Shown: in pieces, positions 1-8,054 of the stretch | Layout of the letters: every line of letters begins with the position of its first letter | How positions within the stretch are numbered: position 1 is the first letter of the stretch | Assembly: GCF_000442255.1 (NCBI RefSeq) | Contig: NZ_KE557283.1 | Location: forward strand, 106,945-146,046 | Source of the DNA: Salipiger mucosus DSM 16094 | Lineage (GTDB): Bacteria > Pseudomonadota > Alphaproteobacteria > Rhodobacterales > Rhodobacteraceae | Direction: 5' to 3' | Length of the DNA stretch: 39,102 nt | The notes under the pieces: generated by a model | The model's database searches: none | The model's input: only the letters and a program-made list of their open reading frames with translations | What the model was told of the DNA's origin: nothing | Program-made: the position numbers and the translations under genes

Positions 1-1311
1 GCCGGGGCGGCCGACGCGATCGCGATGCTCGAGGCGGCCGGCGTTCGTTTCGACCGGGGCGAGGACGGCACGCCGGACCTTGCGCGCGAGGGGGCCCATG
101 GCCGAAGCCGCGTGCTGCATGCCGGGGGCGACCGCAGCGGCGCCGAACTGGCCCGCGCGCTGGCCGGGGCGGTCGCGCGCACGCCGTCAATCCGGGTTCT
201 CGAACGCACCCGCGTCACGCGCATCCTTACCGGGGCGTGCGGCGTGACCGGCGCGGTTCTGGAACGCGACGGCCGGACCGAATGCCTCCCCGCCAGTGAC
301 GTGGTCCTCGCGACCGGCGGGATCGGCGGGCTGTTCCTGGCCACGACCAACCCGCTCTCCAATTGGGGCGCCGGGCTTTACCTCGCCTTCCGGGCCGGGG
401 CGGTGCTGCGCGACCTGGAATTCGTGCAGTTCCACCCCACCGCGATCTGCCCGCCCGGTCACGCGATCGGCGACGCCGCGCTGCCGCTGGCCAGCGAAGC
501 CCTGCGCGGCGAGGGCGCGACACTGGTCGACCGGCACGGCACGCGGCTGCTTGCGCATCTTCCGGGCGCCGAGCTGGCGGCGCGCGACAGCGTCAGCCGC
601 GCGCTCTGGCCTCATGTCCAGCGCGGCGAGCCGATCTTCCTCGATCCGCGCACGACGATCGGAGCCGACTTTCCACACCACTTCCCCGGCATCGCCACCG
701 CCTGCCACGCCCTGGGGATCGACCCGCTGCGCGGGCCGATCCCGGTGCGGCCGGCGGCGCATTACCACATGGGCGGGATCGCCACGGACCGCGACGGGCA
801 GAGCTCGGTTCCCGGGCTATGGGCCGTGGGAGAGGTCGCTTCGACCGGGCTCCACGGCGCCAACCGGCTGGCAAGCAACTCGCTGCTGGAGGCGGTGGTC
901 TTCGCCACCCGGACGGCGCGGGCGATCTCGGGCCGCGAGGCGCGTCGCGCCGGTCCTTTGCGGGATGCCGGCCACATGCCCGATGCCGAACCGGCCGGCG
1001 CCGCGCGCGCAGTGCGGCGGATCTTGGATGAGGGGCTTGGCGTCGTCCGGTCGGAGCGTGGGCTGAACCGCACGCGGGAGGCGCTTGCCGCCATGCGCCG
1101 GGACACGCCCGCGAACAGCCGCCGCGCCGCGATGATCGCGATCGCCGAGCTGATAACGCAAGGCGCTCTCGCCCGCGCGGAATCTCGCGGCGCGCATTGG
1201 CGATCGGACGCACCCGGCCTCTGGCCGGGTCCGCCCCTCCGCTCGCTTCAGAGCCGCGACAGCCACCGAGTCGATTTCCAATCCGAGGACCCCGTTCATG
1301 AGCCCTGGTGA
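1..1311 (+). CDS. nadB: L-aspartate oxidase NadB, 5'-truncated by the window edge
   Basis: Flavoprotein that oxidises L-aspartate to iminoaspartate, the first step of de novo NAD synthesis; NadA then makes quinolinate. The frame is open from base 1, so the true start and the N-terminal FAD-binding Rossmann region lie upstream of the window. Visible family hallmarks are the ATGGIGG flavin loop, the LRDLEFVQFHPTA segment, the AAHYHMGGI active-site segment and the GLHGANRLASNSLLEA motif near the C-terminus. The tail after ESRGAH is longer and less conserved than I would expect. The stop overlaps the nadC start by 14 bases, which suggests translational coupling; nadA may lie just upstream. Family assignment is firm. 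Confidence 0.95.
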   Translation, partial: AGAADAIAMLEAAGVRFDRGEDGTPDLAREGAHGRSRVLHAGGDRSGAELARALAGAVARTPSIRVLERTRVTRILTGACGVTGAVLERDGRTECLPASDVVLATGGIGGLFLATTNPLSNWGAGLYLAFRAGAVLRDLEFVQFHPTAICPPGHAIGDAALPLASEALRGEGATLVDRHGTRLLAHLPGAELAARDSVSRALWPHVQRGEPIFLDPRTTIGADFPHHFPGIATACHALGIDPLRGPIPVRPAAHYHMGGIATDRDGQSSVPGLWAVGEVASTGLHGANRLASNSLLEAVVFATRTARAISGREARRAGPLRDAGHMPDAEPAGAARAVRRILDEGLGVVRSERGLNRTREALAAMRRDTPANSRRAAMIAIAELITQGALARAESRGAHWRSDAPGLWPGPPLRSLQSRDSHRVDFQSEDPVHEPW

Positions 1312-2170
1312 CCCCTCCGACCGGCAGTTCGCGCCGCTGCCCGACCTCGTGCTCGAGCCCATCGTACGCACCGCCCTGCAAGAGGATTTCGGACGGGCCG
1401 GCGACCTGACCACTGCGGCGGTGATCCCGCCGGGCATGGCCGGCACGGCCGCCGCCGTGGCGCGTGCGCGCGGGATCGTCGCGGGGACCGGCCCGGCGCT
1501 GATGGCCCTGCGCATGGTCGACCCCAGGCTCGACTGCACGCTTCTACGCCCCGACGGCGCCGCCGTCGAACCGGGCGACACGATCCTGACGGTCGCCGGC
1601 CCGGCCGCCTCGATCCTGTCGGCCGAGCGGGTCGCGCTGAACTTCCTGTGCCACCTCTCCGGCATCGCGACGGAGACGGCTCGCCTTGTCGAGGCCGCCC
1701 GCCCGCACAGGGCCGCGATCACCTGCACCCGGAAGACGACGCCGGGCCTACGCGCGCTGGAGAAGGCCGCGCTGCGGGCCGGGGGCGGGGCGAACCATCG
1801 CTTCGGGCTCGACGACGCGATCCTGATCAAGGACAACCACATCGCCCTGGCAGGCGGCATCCGCACGGCGATGGAGCGCGCCCGTGCCGCCGCCGGACAC
1901 CTCGTGAAGATCGAGATCGAGGTCGACACTCTCGACCAGTTGGCCGAGGCGCTCGCATGTGGGCCGGACGTCATCATGCTGGACAACATGACCCCCAAGA
2001 CCCTGCGCGCGGCAGTCGCAATGACGGCCGACCGCGCCATCCTCGAAGCTTCCGGCGGCGTAAGGCTCGACACCGTGTCGGCGATCGCGGCGTCGGGCGT
2101 CGACCTGATTTCGGCCGGCTGGCTGACGCACAGCGCGCCCGCTCTTGATATCGGGCTCGACACAGGTTGA
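1298..2170 (+). CDS. nadC: Nicotinate-nucleotide pyrophosphorylase (carboxylating) NadC
   Basis: Quinolinate phosphoribosyltransferase: quinolinate plus PRPP gives nicotinate mononucleotide, CO2 and PPi, the entry into the shared NAD pathway. It is 290 residues, a normal length. Motifs in order are ERVALNFLCHLSGIAT, CTRKTTPGLRALEKAA, GGGANHRFGLDDAILIKDNH with the substrate-binding Arg, His and Lys residues, IEIEVDTL, DVIMLDNM and the C-terminal LEASGGV...GVDLISAGWLTHS. The ATG lies inside the last codons of nadB, so the two genes form one coupled operon. It converges on the LysR gene at 2218; a short GC-rich hairpin (GTCC-GCC-GGAC near 2173-2184) in the 47-base gap is the only terminator-like element. 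Confidence 0.95.
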   Translation: MSPGDPSDRQFAPLPDLVLEPIVRTALQEDFGRAGDLTTAAVIPPGMAGTAAAVARARGIVAGTGPALMALRMVDPRLDCTLLRPDGAAVEPGDTILTVAGPAASILSAERVALNFLCHLSGIATETARLVEAARPHRAAITCTRKTTPGLRALEKAALRAGGGANHRFGLDDAILIKDNHIALAGGIRTAMERARAAAGHLVKIEIEVDTLDQLAEALACGPDVIMLDNMTPKTLRAAVAMTADRAILEASGGVRLDTVSAIAASGVDLISAGWLTHSAPALDIGLDTG

Positions 2171-2217
2171 CAGGTCCGCCGGACGTGCTCATTCGATTCA
2201 GCCTCAGCTTCCTGTAG

Positions 2218-3150
2218 TCATGTGTCAGGCCTTTGCGGCATTCGGTAGTCCTCTGCGCGCAGAGCATCGGCGAGGGCGTCAATAGCCCCCCTGACTCTCG
2301 GGTGTCGGTCCCGGCCAGCAGGCCAGATCAGACGAATCTCCGGCGTTCCGAAAACCAAACTTTCGAGAACGGGTAGCAGATCCGCGCCCACCCCATCGAC
2401 AAGCCAGCTCGGGAGCAGCGCAATGCCGTCCCCGGCGCGCACCGCATCCCGCATCGCCTCGCCGTCGCTGATAACCAGAGATGCCGAAGGAGTATGACTT
2501 ATGGTATTTCCGTCGGGTCCAAGAAGGCGCCAGGGAACCCACCGGCCCTCATGAGCGAAGTGAATGATGCGATGCTCCGCCAGATCGACGATGCCGTTAG
2601 GCTTACCGTGTTCGGAAATATAGGCCCTTGACGCATAGAGACCCGAAGTAGGGCGCGCGACAGTCCGAGAGATCAGTTCACTAGAGCGGGGCCCTTCCCC
2701 GATACGGACGGCAAGATCAAAGCCTTCCTCCTGAAGACGAACGAACCGGTCCTCGAAACTGACCTCGAGCGTGAGCAGAGGGTGTTTGCGAGCATAGGTG
2801 AGCAACACCGGAAGAGCCCAAAGTCGCCCAAACGATGTCGGGAGTGAGACGCGCAGGTTTCCGCGCACCTGACCGCGACGCTGGGAGATTAGCGCTTCAC
2901 CGGCGTCCAGTTCCCGGAGGGCGGCATCCGCGTGATCGAGAAAAGCCGTGCCTTCCGCGCTTAGAAGCAATGCTCCGCCGGTTCTCTGAAAGAGCGGAGT
3001 GCCCAAGGTTTGCTCAAGTCTTGCTATTGATTTTGCAACGGCGGACCGTGTGATGCCGAGCCTTTGCGCCGCGGCAGAGAAGCTTCCTGTCTCAGCCGAC
3101 ATCACGAAGGCTTCGATCCCCTGTAGCCGCGATGCGCGTCCCGTTGTCAT
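2218..3150 (-). CDS. LysR-family transcriptional regulator
   Basis: A 310-residue LysR-type regulator. The N-terminal winged helix-turn-helix (about residues 8-65) shows the pattern FVMSAETGSFSAAAQRLGITRSAVAKSIARLE. The rest is the effector-binding domain of the CrgA/AaeR type (RVSLPTSFGR, YASRAYI, DAVRAGDGIALLPSWLV). It is divergent from the MDR dehydrogenase at 3272 with a 121-base gap holding inverted repeats, so autorepression and control of that neighbour are the obvious inference. DNA here is less GC-rich than nadBC, consistent with separate acquisition of the pair. The inducer cannot be read from sequence. Confidence 0.9.
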   Translation of the reverse strand: MTTGRASRLQGIEAFVMSAETGSFSAAAQRLGITRSAVAKSIARLEQTLGTPLFQRTGGALLLSAEGTAFLDHADAALRELDAGEALISQRRGQVRGNLRVSLPTSFGRLWALPVLLTYARKHPLLTLEVSFEDRFVRLQEEGFDLAVRIGEGPRSSELISRTVARPTSGLYASRAYISEHGKPNGIVDLAEHRIIHFAHEGRWVPWRLLGPDGNTISHTPSASLVISDGEAMRDAVRAGDGIALLPSWLVDGVGADLLPVLESLVFGTPEIRLIWPAGRDRHPRVRGAIDALADALRAEDYRMPQRPDT

Positions 3151-3174
3151 GACTCGTCAACTTCTGTTCCGCCA

Positions 3175-3239
3175 CTGACGCCTCGAGCTCAACACACGAG
3201 AGCAGGAATATACATTACAATTTCATTGTCAGGCGTCAG
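3175..3239. promoter_or_regulatory. Candidate LysR binding region between divergent genes
   Basis: A perfect 9-base inverted repeat, CTGACGCCT at 3175-3183 and AGGCGTCAG at 3231-3239, flanks an AT-rich stretch. Inside it lies a second repeat, ACAAT-TTC-ATTGT (3217-3229), which fits the small dyad typical of a LysR T-N11-A box. Position between the divergent LysR and dehydrogenase genes supports a shared operator/promoter; binding is inferred. Confidence 0.45.
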
Positions 3240-3271
3240 ATCGGCGCCCTTAGCAACATTGGGAGCAGAAC

Positions 3272-4327
3272 ATGCCCGAAACGATGAAATCATGGCATCA
3301 GGAAGCATTTGGCCTTGACAATTTGTTGCTGTCCGAACGCCCCATACCATCGGTCGGCGAAGGTGAAATCCTCGTGAGAGTTCGCGCGGCATCGCTCAAC
3401 TACCGCGACAGACTCGTTGTCGACGGCCAATTGCTGCCCGTACTGCCGGAGATGCCGTTCACCCCGGTCTCGGATTTCGCCGGGGAAGTTGTGGAAATCG
3501 GAGAGACAGTGAAGCGAGTGCGTGTTGGGGATAGGGTTGCGGGAAACTTCTGGACAGAATGGCTCGACGGTCCCGCCCCACTAGAAATGATCAACCATGC
3601 TGCATCTCTGGGTGGGCCCTATCAGGGCGCCCTGGCGGAGTACGTAAAGATTCCGGCTTCAGTGGCCGTGAGAATACCTGCGGGACTTAGTTTCGAGGAG
3701 GCATCCACTTTACCTGTTGCCGCGTTAACTGCATGGCACGCTCTGGCGGAGACCAACCCAGCCCGGCCCGGCGACATCGTTCTGGTGCAGGGCACTGGTG
3801 GGGTTTCGCTCTTCGGATTGCAGTTCGCGAAGGAACTGGGTGCCAGAGTCATCGCAACGTCTCGCTCGTCCGAAAAGCTGGATCGAATCGCAGCACTCGG
3901 GGCTTGGAAGACAATCAACTCGATCGAAGCGGCACCGTGGGACGAACGGGCGCAGGAGCTTACCAACGGAGCCGGCGTCAACCATATTCTGGAAGTCATC
4001 GGCGGATCCAACCTGACATCTTCGGCTATTGCAGTTGCGCCCGAAGGAACGATATCGCTGATCGGCTTTCTCGAGAGCGGAAACTTCTCGCTCAGCTCGG
4101 TGCCTCTAATGCTCAAGCGAGCGCGTATACAAGGGGTCTCAGTTGGCCATCGAGCATCGTTCGAACGCATGGTCCGTTTCGTCGAGGAGCGCTCCATCCA
4201 TCCGGTGATCGATGAGATCTTCTCATTTGACGAAGTGCCGAAGGCGTTTCGTCGTCTCGAGCAAGGTGCCTTTGGAAAAATCGTCGTCTCCCTTGAGGGC
4301 CAAAGCCGCGATCGAAGGTCTTCTTGA
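3272..4327 (+). CDS. Zinc-independent MDR-family NAD(P)-dependent alcohol dehydrogenase / quinone oxidoreductase
   Basis: A 351-residue medium-chain dehydrogenase/reductase. An N-terminal GroES-like domain (EGEILVRVRAASLNYRDRLVVDGQ, then PFTPVSDFAGEVVEIG) precedes a Rossmann domain starting near residue 165 with VLVQGTGGVSLFGLQFAKELGARVIATSRS. The Cys and His ligands of the catalytic zinc are absent where a true alcohol dehydrogenase would have them (SLNYRD instead of a Cys-containing loop), which points to the quinone-oxidoreductase-like subgroup that reduces enones or quinones with NADPH. ATG at 3272 follows GGGAGCAG at a good distance. Divergent from the LysR gene at 2218 and probably controlled by it. 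Confidence 0.88.
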   Translation: MPETMKSWHQEAFGLDNLLLSERPIPSVGEGEILVRVRAASLNYRDRLVVDGQLLPVLPEMPFTPVSDFAGEVVEIGETVKRVRVGDRVAGNFWTEWLDGPAPLEMINHAASLGGPYQGALAEYVKIPASVAVRIPAGLSFEEASTLPVAALTAWHALAETNPARPGDIVLVQGTGGVSLFGLQFAKELGARVIATSRSSEKLDRIAALGAWKTINSIEAAPWDERAQELTNGAGVNHILEVIGGSNLTSSAIAVAPEGTISLIGFLESGNFSLSSVPLMLKRARIQGVSVGHRASFERMVRFVEERSIHPVIDEIFSFDEVPKAFRRLEQGAFGKIVVSLEGQSRDRRSS

Positions 4328-4614
4328 GTCTTTGTGACTTCAGCAGCACCACGGTGGAAGACCACGCGGACCAGAAAGGTCCAAGATCCGAGAAGAACCA
4401 ACGGGGCCTCTTGATGGCCATCCCGCTGCATATCGGCGTTTGCGAAAACGAAAGGTTGCGCTGGCCGGGCGACTACGCGGCAAGGCCACCAAGATGTGCT
4501 TCACCGCCAATCTCCTAAGCTTCGACGTCCACCACTAACTGGCAGTCTTCGCCGAAAAAGACCAAGACCTGCCCGGGCCCCGCGCGACACCGGGACCGGG
4601 CAGACCCGTTCACG
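4328..4614. other. Gap between convergent genes, no convincing gene
   Basis: About 290 bases separate the dehydrogenase stop from the crotonase stop. Short open frames exist on both strands, but none has family motifs or a convincing ribosome-binding site. The lower half (4555-4603) holds the crotonase terminator. The remainder may be debris from the junction where the less GC-rich dehydrogenase module entered. Confidence 0.4.
4555..4603 (-). terminator. Rho-independent terminator after the crotonase gene
   Basis: Read on the minus strand, CTGCCCGG (4603-4596) pairs with CCGGGCAG (4576-4569), and a run of five T (4559-4555) follows shortly after. It starts 12 bases beyond the crotonase stop, so it is well placed to end that transcript. 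Confidence 0.65.
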
Positions 4615-5415
4615 CTAGGACCCGGCGAAATTGCGATATTGTGGCGTCCGCCGCTCGAGCCAGGCGTCCAGTCCTTCGCGCGTGTCATGCGTGTCGGCGA
4701 CCCGCGCGAATTGCTCGCTTTCCATTTGAAGCCCCTCAGCGATCGAGTGGTTCAGCCCGCGCGTCACGGCGGTAATGATCGCTGCGGCGGTGCCCGAGGA
4801 ATGTTTCAGGATGCGCTGCGCCAGATCGAAGGCTTCGTCGAGAAGTCGCTCGGGTGGCACAATCCTGTTGATCAGGCCCAGCTCAAGTGCGCGCCGTGCC
4901 GGAAAGGTGTCCCCCGTCAGCAAGAGTTCGAGAGCTCGTTTTCGTCCTGCCAGCCGGGCGAGACGTTGCGTGCCCCCAAAGGTCGGCGGGATGCCGATGT
5001 TGATCTCGGGTTTCGCGAAGACGGCGTCTTCCGAAGCGATCGAAAGATGCACCGCCTCCGTCAGCTCGCAACCGCCACCAAAGGCGAGCCCGTTGACTGC
5101 GGCGATCACGGGCTTGCGAAAGCTCTCGAACCGTCCGGTCATAGCCTGTCCGCGGCGCACGAATTCCTTGACCGCGGCATCCGGCCCGAGGCGCATCGTC
5201 TCGGAGAACTCGGAAATATCGCCGCCGGCCGAGAATGCGCGCTCCCCCGCCCCGGTCACCACGACCGCGCGGACGTGGGGGTCGTCCTCGATCTCGTCGA
5301 GACATTCCGAAAGTCGGTCGTTCATCGCATAGTTTATCGCGTTGAGTTTTTCGGGGCGATTCAGTGTGAGAAGCGCGATTTCCCCGTGAAGCTCCTTCAG
5401 GACCAGGTCTTTCAT
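4615..5415 (-). CDS. Enoyl-CoA hydratase/isomerase (crotonase) family protein
   Basis: A 266-residue single-domain crotonase. The oxyanion-hole segments are GERAFSAGGDISEF (about residues 56-69) and AAVNGLAFGGGCELTEA (about 103-119). The second catalytic region is FAKPEINIGIPPTFGGTQRLARLAG, whose Glu in KPE matches the hydratase acid/base. Likely reaction is hydration of a trans-2-enoyl-CoA, though crotonases also isomerise, dehalogenate and hydrolyse CoA thioesters, so the substrate is open. The gene stands alone, divergent from the TetR regulator at 5505 across 89 bases that contain a palindromic operator candidate, so TetR control is likely. A terminator follows its stop. Confidence 0.9.
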   Translation of the reverse strand: MKDLVLKELHGEIALLTLNRPEKLNAINYAMNDRLSECLDEIEDDPHVRAVVVTGAGERAFSAGGDISEFSETMRLGPDAAVKEFVRRGQAMTGRFESFRKPVIAAVNGLAFGGGCELTEAVHLSIASEDAVFAKPEINIGIPPTFGGTQRLARLAGRKRALELLLTGDTFPARRALELGLINRIVPPERLLDEAFDLAQRILKHSSGTAAAIITAVTRGLNHSIAEGLQMESEQFARVADTHDTREGLDAWLERRTPQYRNFAGS

Positions 5416-5477
5416 GGTCGTCTCCCGTTAGATGATTCATGCGGCTCCGGACGTACCGTGGGACGAGGATTGCCTAC

Positions 5478-5491
5478 ACTCACTAGTCAGT
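5478..5491. promoter_or_regulatory. Palindromic TetR operator candidate
   Basis: ACTCACTAGTCAGT is a 14-base palindrome with one symmetric mismatch pair, centred on CTAG. It lies 14-27 bases upstream of the TetR start and within the shared gap with the divergent crotonase, next to TATACC (5491-5496), which could be a -10 element. This is the expected place for an autoregulatory TetR operator that also blocks the crotonase promoter. Confidence 0.5.
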
Positions 5492-5504
5492 ATACCTGTC
5501 GGCC

Positions 5505-6086
5505 ATGTCGAAGACCCGTGACAAGATCCTCGATGCGGCAAATGCGCTGTTCTACGCGGATGGCGTGCGCGCGGTCAGCGTCGACGCGGTTGCGGAACGC
5601 GCGGGCATCACGAAGAAGACCCTCTACTATCACTTCCGCAGCAAGGACGACCTGATCGCCGCCTATCTGGCCTCGCGCGATCAGCCCAACCTGGCCTCCT
5701 TCAAGCGCTGGTTCGATCGCTGCGAGGGGACGCTCGAAGACAAGGTCGCCGCCATTTTCGATGGCCTGATCCGGGCGGCCCGACGCCCGAGCTGGCGGGG
5801 CTGCGGCTTCCTGCGCACCATCGCCGAGCTCGCCAACATGCCGGGACATCCGGCGGTGGCCATCGGCGCTGCGCACAAGAAGAAGTTCGAGGCCTGGCTC
5901 GCCGAACAACTGGCGACCGAGTCAGAGATTTCGGGAACCGCCGAGGATTTGGCCCGACAGATCGTCGTGGTGATGGACGGCGCGTTTTCCGCGATGCTGA
6001 CCCACCGCGACCCGAGTTACATCGCGGCAGCCGGCGCCACCGCACGGCTCCTTGTTCGAGGGGCCCGGAGCGGACGCCTTGACTGA
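5505..6086 (+). CDS. TetR/AcrR-family transcriptional regulator
   Basis: A 193-residue TetR repressor. The N-terminal helix-turn-helix (residues 5-50) reads KILDAANALFYADG, VDAVAERAGITKKTLYYHF and KDDLIAAYL, the standard order. The C-terminal ligand-binding half (WFDRCEGTLEDKVAAIFDGL, RGCGFLRTIAELA) resembles regulators of the YcdC/QacR-like group; its ligand is unknown. Its close divergent neighbour is the crotonase gene at 4615, so an acyl-CoA or aromatic degradation signal is plausible but not shown. It converges on the DMT transporter gene at 6128 across a 41-base gap. Confidence 0.92.
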   Translation: MSKTRDKILDAANALFYADGVRAVSVDAVAERAGITKKTLYYHFRSKDDLIAAYLASRDQPNLASFKRWFDRCEGTLEDKVAAIFDGLIRAARRPSWRGCGFLRTIAELANMPGHPAVAIGAAHKKKFEAWLAEQLATESEISGTAEDLARQIVVVMDGAFSAMLTHRDPSYIAAAGATARLLVRGARSGRLD

Positions 6087-6127
6087 TGCACCTGAACCTC
6101 GGAAGCGACTTTCCAGGATCACCGCAG

Positions 6128-7051
6128 TCACTGTCTTCCGACGAACCGCACCAAGAAGGTCGCAAGCATGCCGACCGTCACGACGGCGATGCCCCACCAT
6201 CCGAGATCGCCGGGCCTTTCGCCAAGCAGTGGAATGGCGGCCAGCGAGGTCACCCCCGGGATCGTCGCACTGAAGATTGCGGTTCCGTTCGGGCCAAGGC
6301 TCTCGACCGCCCTTGCATAGATGAAGATCGAGAATGCGCCGACGATCACACCCTGGAACCCCGCCTGAGTGGCGAGGTCTCGCGGATCAGCTGACATCAA
6401 CTCGTCCAGGTCGCCCAGCAGCAGATAGGACGGAACATAGACGCAGGCCGAGAGGACGACCACGATCGGTGCCGCAGCGGTCGAATGAAGCCCTGCCCGG
6501 CTGATGAGGATTCCGCAGGTCGACCAGAATAATGCGGCAAGCAGGAACCATGCGTCCCCGGCGATCTGCACCGGATTGGGCGCGCCGACCGTGTCGTACA
6601 CCATCAACGCACTGCCGAGCAGGATCAGGAGCAGACCGGGCACCGCCCGGCGCCGGATCGAATAGCCGAAGCAGAGCCCGACCAGGAACGTGAAGAGCGG
6701 CAGCGTCCCATGAAGGAGGACGCCACCATGCGAGGCAGGTGCCAGTGTGAAACCGGCATAGGCGGAGAGCGCAAAGCCGAGCCCGCCAAGCAAGGCGATC
6801 AGCGCGGCATGACCGAAGCTCAGCCCGGCAAGACCCTTCCGGACGAAGATCGGCAGCATGATCAGCCCGCCGACGGTGAAACGCAAGAACCCGAGATCCC
6901 ACGCCGTCATGCTCGTCTCGCTGCCGAGCCGCGAGACGATGTTGAACCCGGCGAAAACCGCAACCATCAGCAGCGCGCAACCGATCCCGACCGCACGATC
7001 ATCGACCCGTCGCCGAGACACAACAGCATTTCTCCAGAAAGACTCCGACAT
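6128..7051 (-). CDS. EamA/DMT-family transporter
   Basis: Inner-membrane drug/metabolite transporter with two EamA repeats and about ten hydrophobic helices, beginning VGIGCALLMVAVFAGFNIV and ending GIAVVTVGMLATFLVRFVG. An in-frame ATG exists 26 codons upstream (7129), but the extra peptide is polar, unlike the family, and would run through the AT-rich divergent promoter, so I prefer the internal ATG at 7051 (MSESFWRN). About 307 residues, normal for the family. Divergent from the LysR gene at 7148, which probably regulates it. Substrate unknown; relatives export amino acids or metabolites. Confidence 0.87.
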   Translation of the reverse strand: MSESFWRNAVVSRRRVDDRAVGIGCALLMVAVFAGFNIVSRLGSETSMTAWDLGFLRFTVGGLIMLPIFVRKGLAGLSFGHAALIALLGGLGFALSAYAGFTLAPASHGGVLLHGTLPLFTFLVGLCFGYSIRRRAVPGLLLILLGSALMVYDTVGAPNPVQIAGDAWFLLAALFWSTCGILISRAGLHSTAAAPIVVVLSACVYVPSYLLLGDLDELMSADPRDLATQAGFQGVIVGAFSIFIYARAVESLGPNGTAIFSATIPGVTSLAAIPLLGERPGDLGWWGIAVVTVGMLATFLVRFVGRQ

Positions 7052-7147
7052 TGGCCTGCACGTTCCTGAACCCACTCGGAACGTCCTACCCGTCGGAACA
7101 AAGTAATGATAATATATGTTTTGGATCATAATACATAAACAAAGCCG
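7052..7147. promoter_or_regulatory. AT-rich divergent promoter region (DMT transporter / LysR)
   Basis: The last 45 bases before the LysR start are far richer in A and T than the surrounding coding DNA (TAATGATAATATATG, then CATAATACATAAAC). This fits overlapping divergent promoters with a LysR site. No perfect dyad can be singled out. Confidence 0.4.
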
Positions 7148-8005
7148 ATGAACCTAAAGTACCTTCAAGTCCTTGTCGCCGTCGTCGAGTGCCGTGGCGT
7201 CTCGGCGGCTGCGGAGCGGCTTCACATATCTCAGCCCGCGGTTTCGGCCGCGCTGCGTACGCTGGAGACGGACTTGTCCGCACGTCTGTTCGACCGGCAT
7301 AGTGGAGGCCGGCGCACGCGGCCGACGCCGGAGGGAATCAAGCTCTACCGGCAGGCCCGCGAGATCCTGCACCAATGGGACGCGGCGCGCGCCAGCGTTA
7401 GGGCCCCGGACGAGCGCCCCCCCAAGATCCGCGTGGGAGTCCTTCACTCGCTCGCCGCCGCGGAGATCGCCCGCGCCGAGGTGGTCCTGCGCGAGAGGCA
7501 CCCGGCCTGGCGGTGGCGACTTAGAGAGGGCAGCGCATCGTCCCTCATCGCGGATCTCGCGCAGGATCGGGCCGACATCCTTTGGACGTCCCTCCCGGCG
7601 GATGGGATCCAGTCGAGAGCGCTTTGGAAGGAACCCTTTGTCGCGATGCTCTCGAAACGCCATCCGCTCGTCCTGGGCGGTCGACTGTCGCTCTATGTCG
7701 CGGACCTCAAAGGTGAGAGGCTCGTGCTTCGGGGGGCCTGCGAACTACCATACGGCGCCCTCCGGGACGCCGGGATCGACATCCGCATTGCTGCACGCGC
7801 CGAACGCGACGAACTGGCGATGGCCTTCGTCGGACGCGGCCTCGGCTTCGCAATCGCGCCGAGAAGCCTCGCCAGTGGCGAGGTCGTGCCGGTTTCGGTC
7901 GCCGACCTCGGCCTGTCCCGACAGATTGGGCTGACCTGGAAGCGCCCCGAGATGGAGGCGGCCGCCGAAGCCCTTGCGGATATCCTGAGCGAGATCCGAC
8001 GATGA
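7148..8005 (+). CDS. LysR-family transcriptional regulator
   Basis: 285-residue LysR regulator. The DNA-binding domain occupies residues 1-60 (YLQVLVAVVECRGVSAAAERLHISQPAVSAALRTLE), followed by SARLFDRHSGGRRTRPTPEG. The C-terminal effector domain is on the short side, with an unusually Arg- and Ala-rich sequence. Divergent from the DMT transporter at 6128, the usual arrangement for a LysR regulator and its target exporter. A second LysR gene follows in the same direction at 8055, but the two are not close paralogues. Confidence 0.9.
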   Translation: MNLKYLQVLVAVVECRGVSAAAERLHISQPAVSAALRTLETDLSARLFDRHSGGRRTRPTPEGIKLYRQAREILHQWDAARASVRAPDERPPKIRVGVLHSLAAAEIARAEVVLRERHPAWRWRLREGSASSLIADLAQDRADILWTSLPADGIQSRALWKEPFVAMLSKRHPLVLGGRLSLYVADLKGERLVLRGACELPYGALRDAGIDIRIAARAERDELAMAFVGRGLGFAIAPRSLASGEVVPVSVADLGLSRQIGLTWKRPEMEAAAEALADILSEIRR

Positions 8006-8054
8006 TATCGTCACGCGCTTAGAACCGTGGCACCCAGTGCGATCAGGAGCGAGC

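Noticed and set aside
817-2163. A 448-codon minus-strand frame across nadB and nadC
   Set aside because: Ser/Arg/Ala-rich shadow of two clearly conserved NAD biosynthesis genes.
4324-4518. A 64-codon frame after the dehydrogenase
   Set aside because: No ribosome-binding site, no recognisable family and poor coding character.
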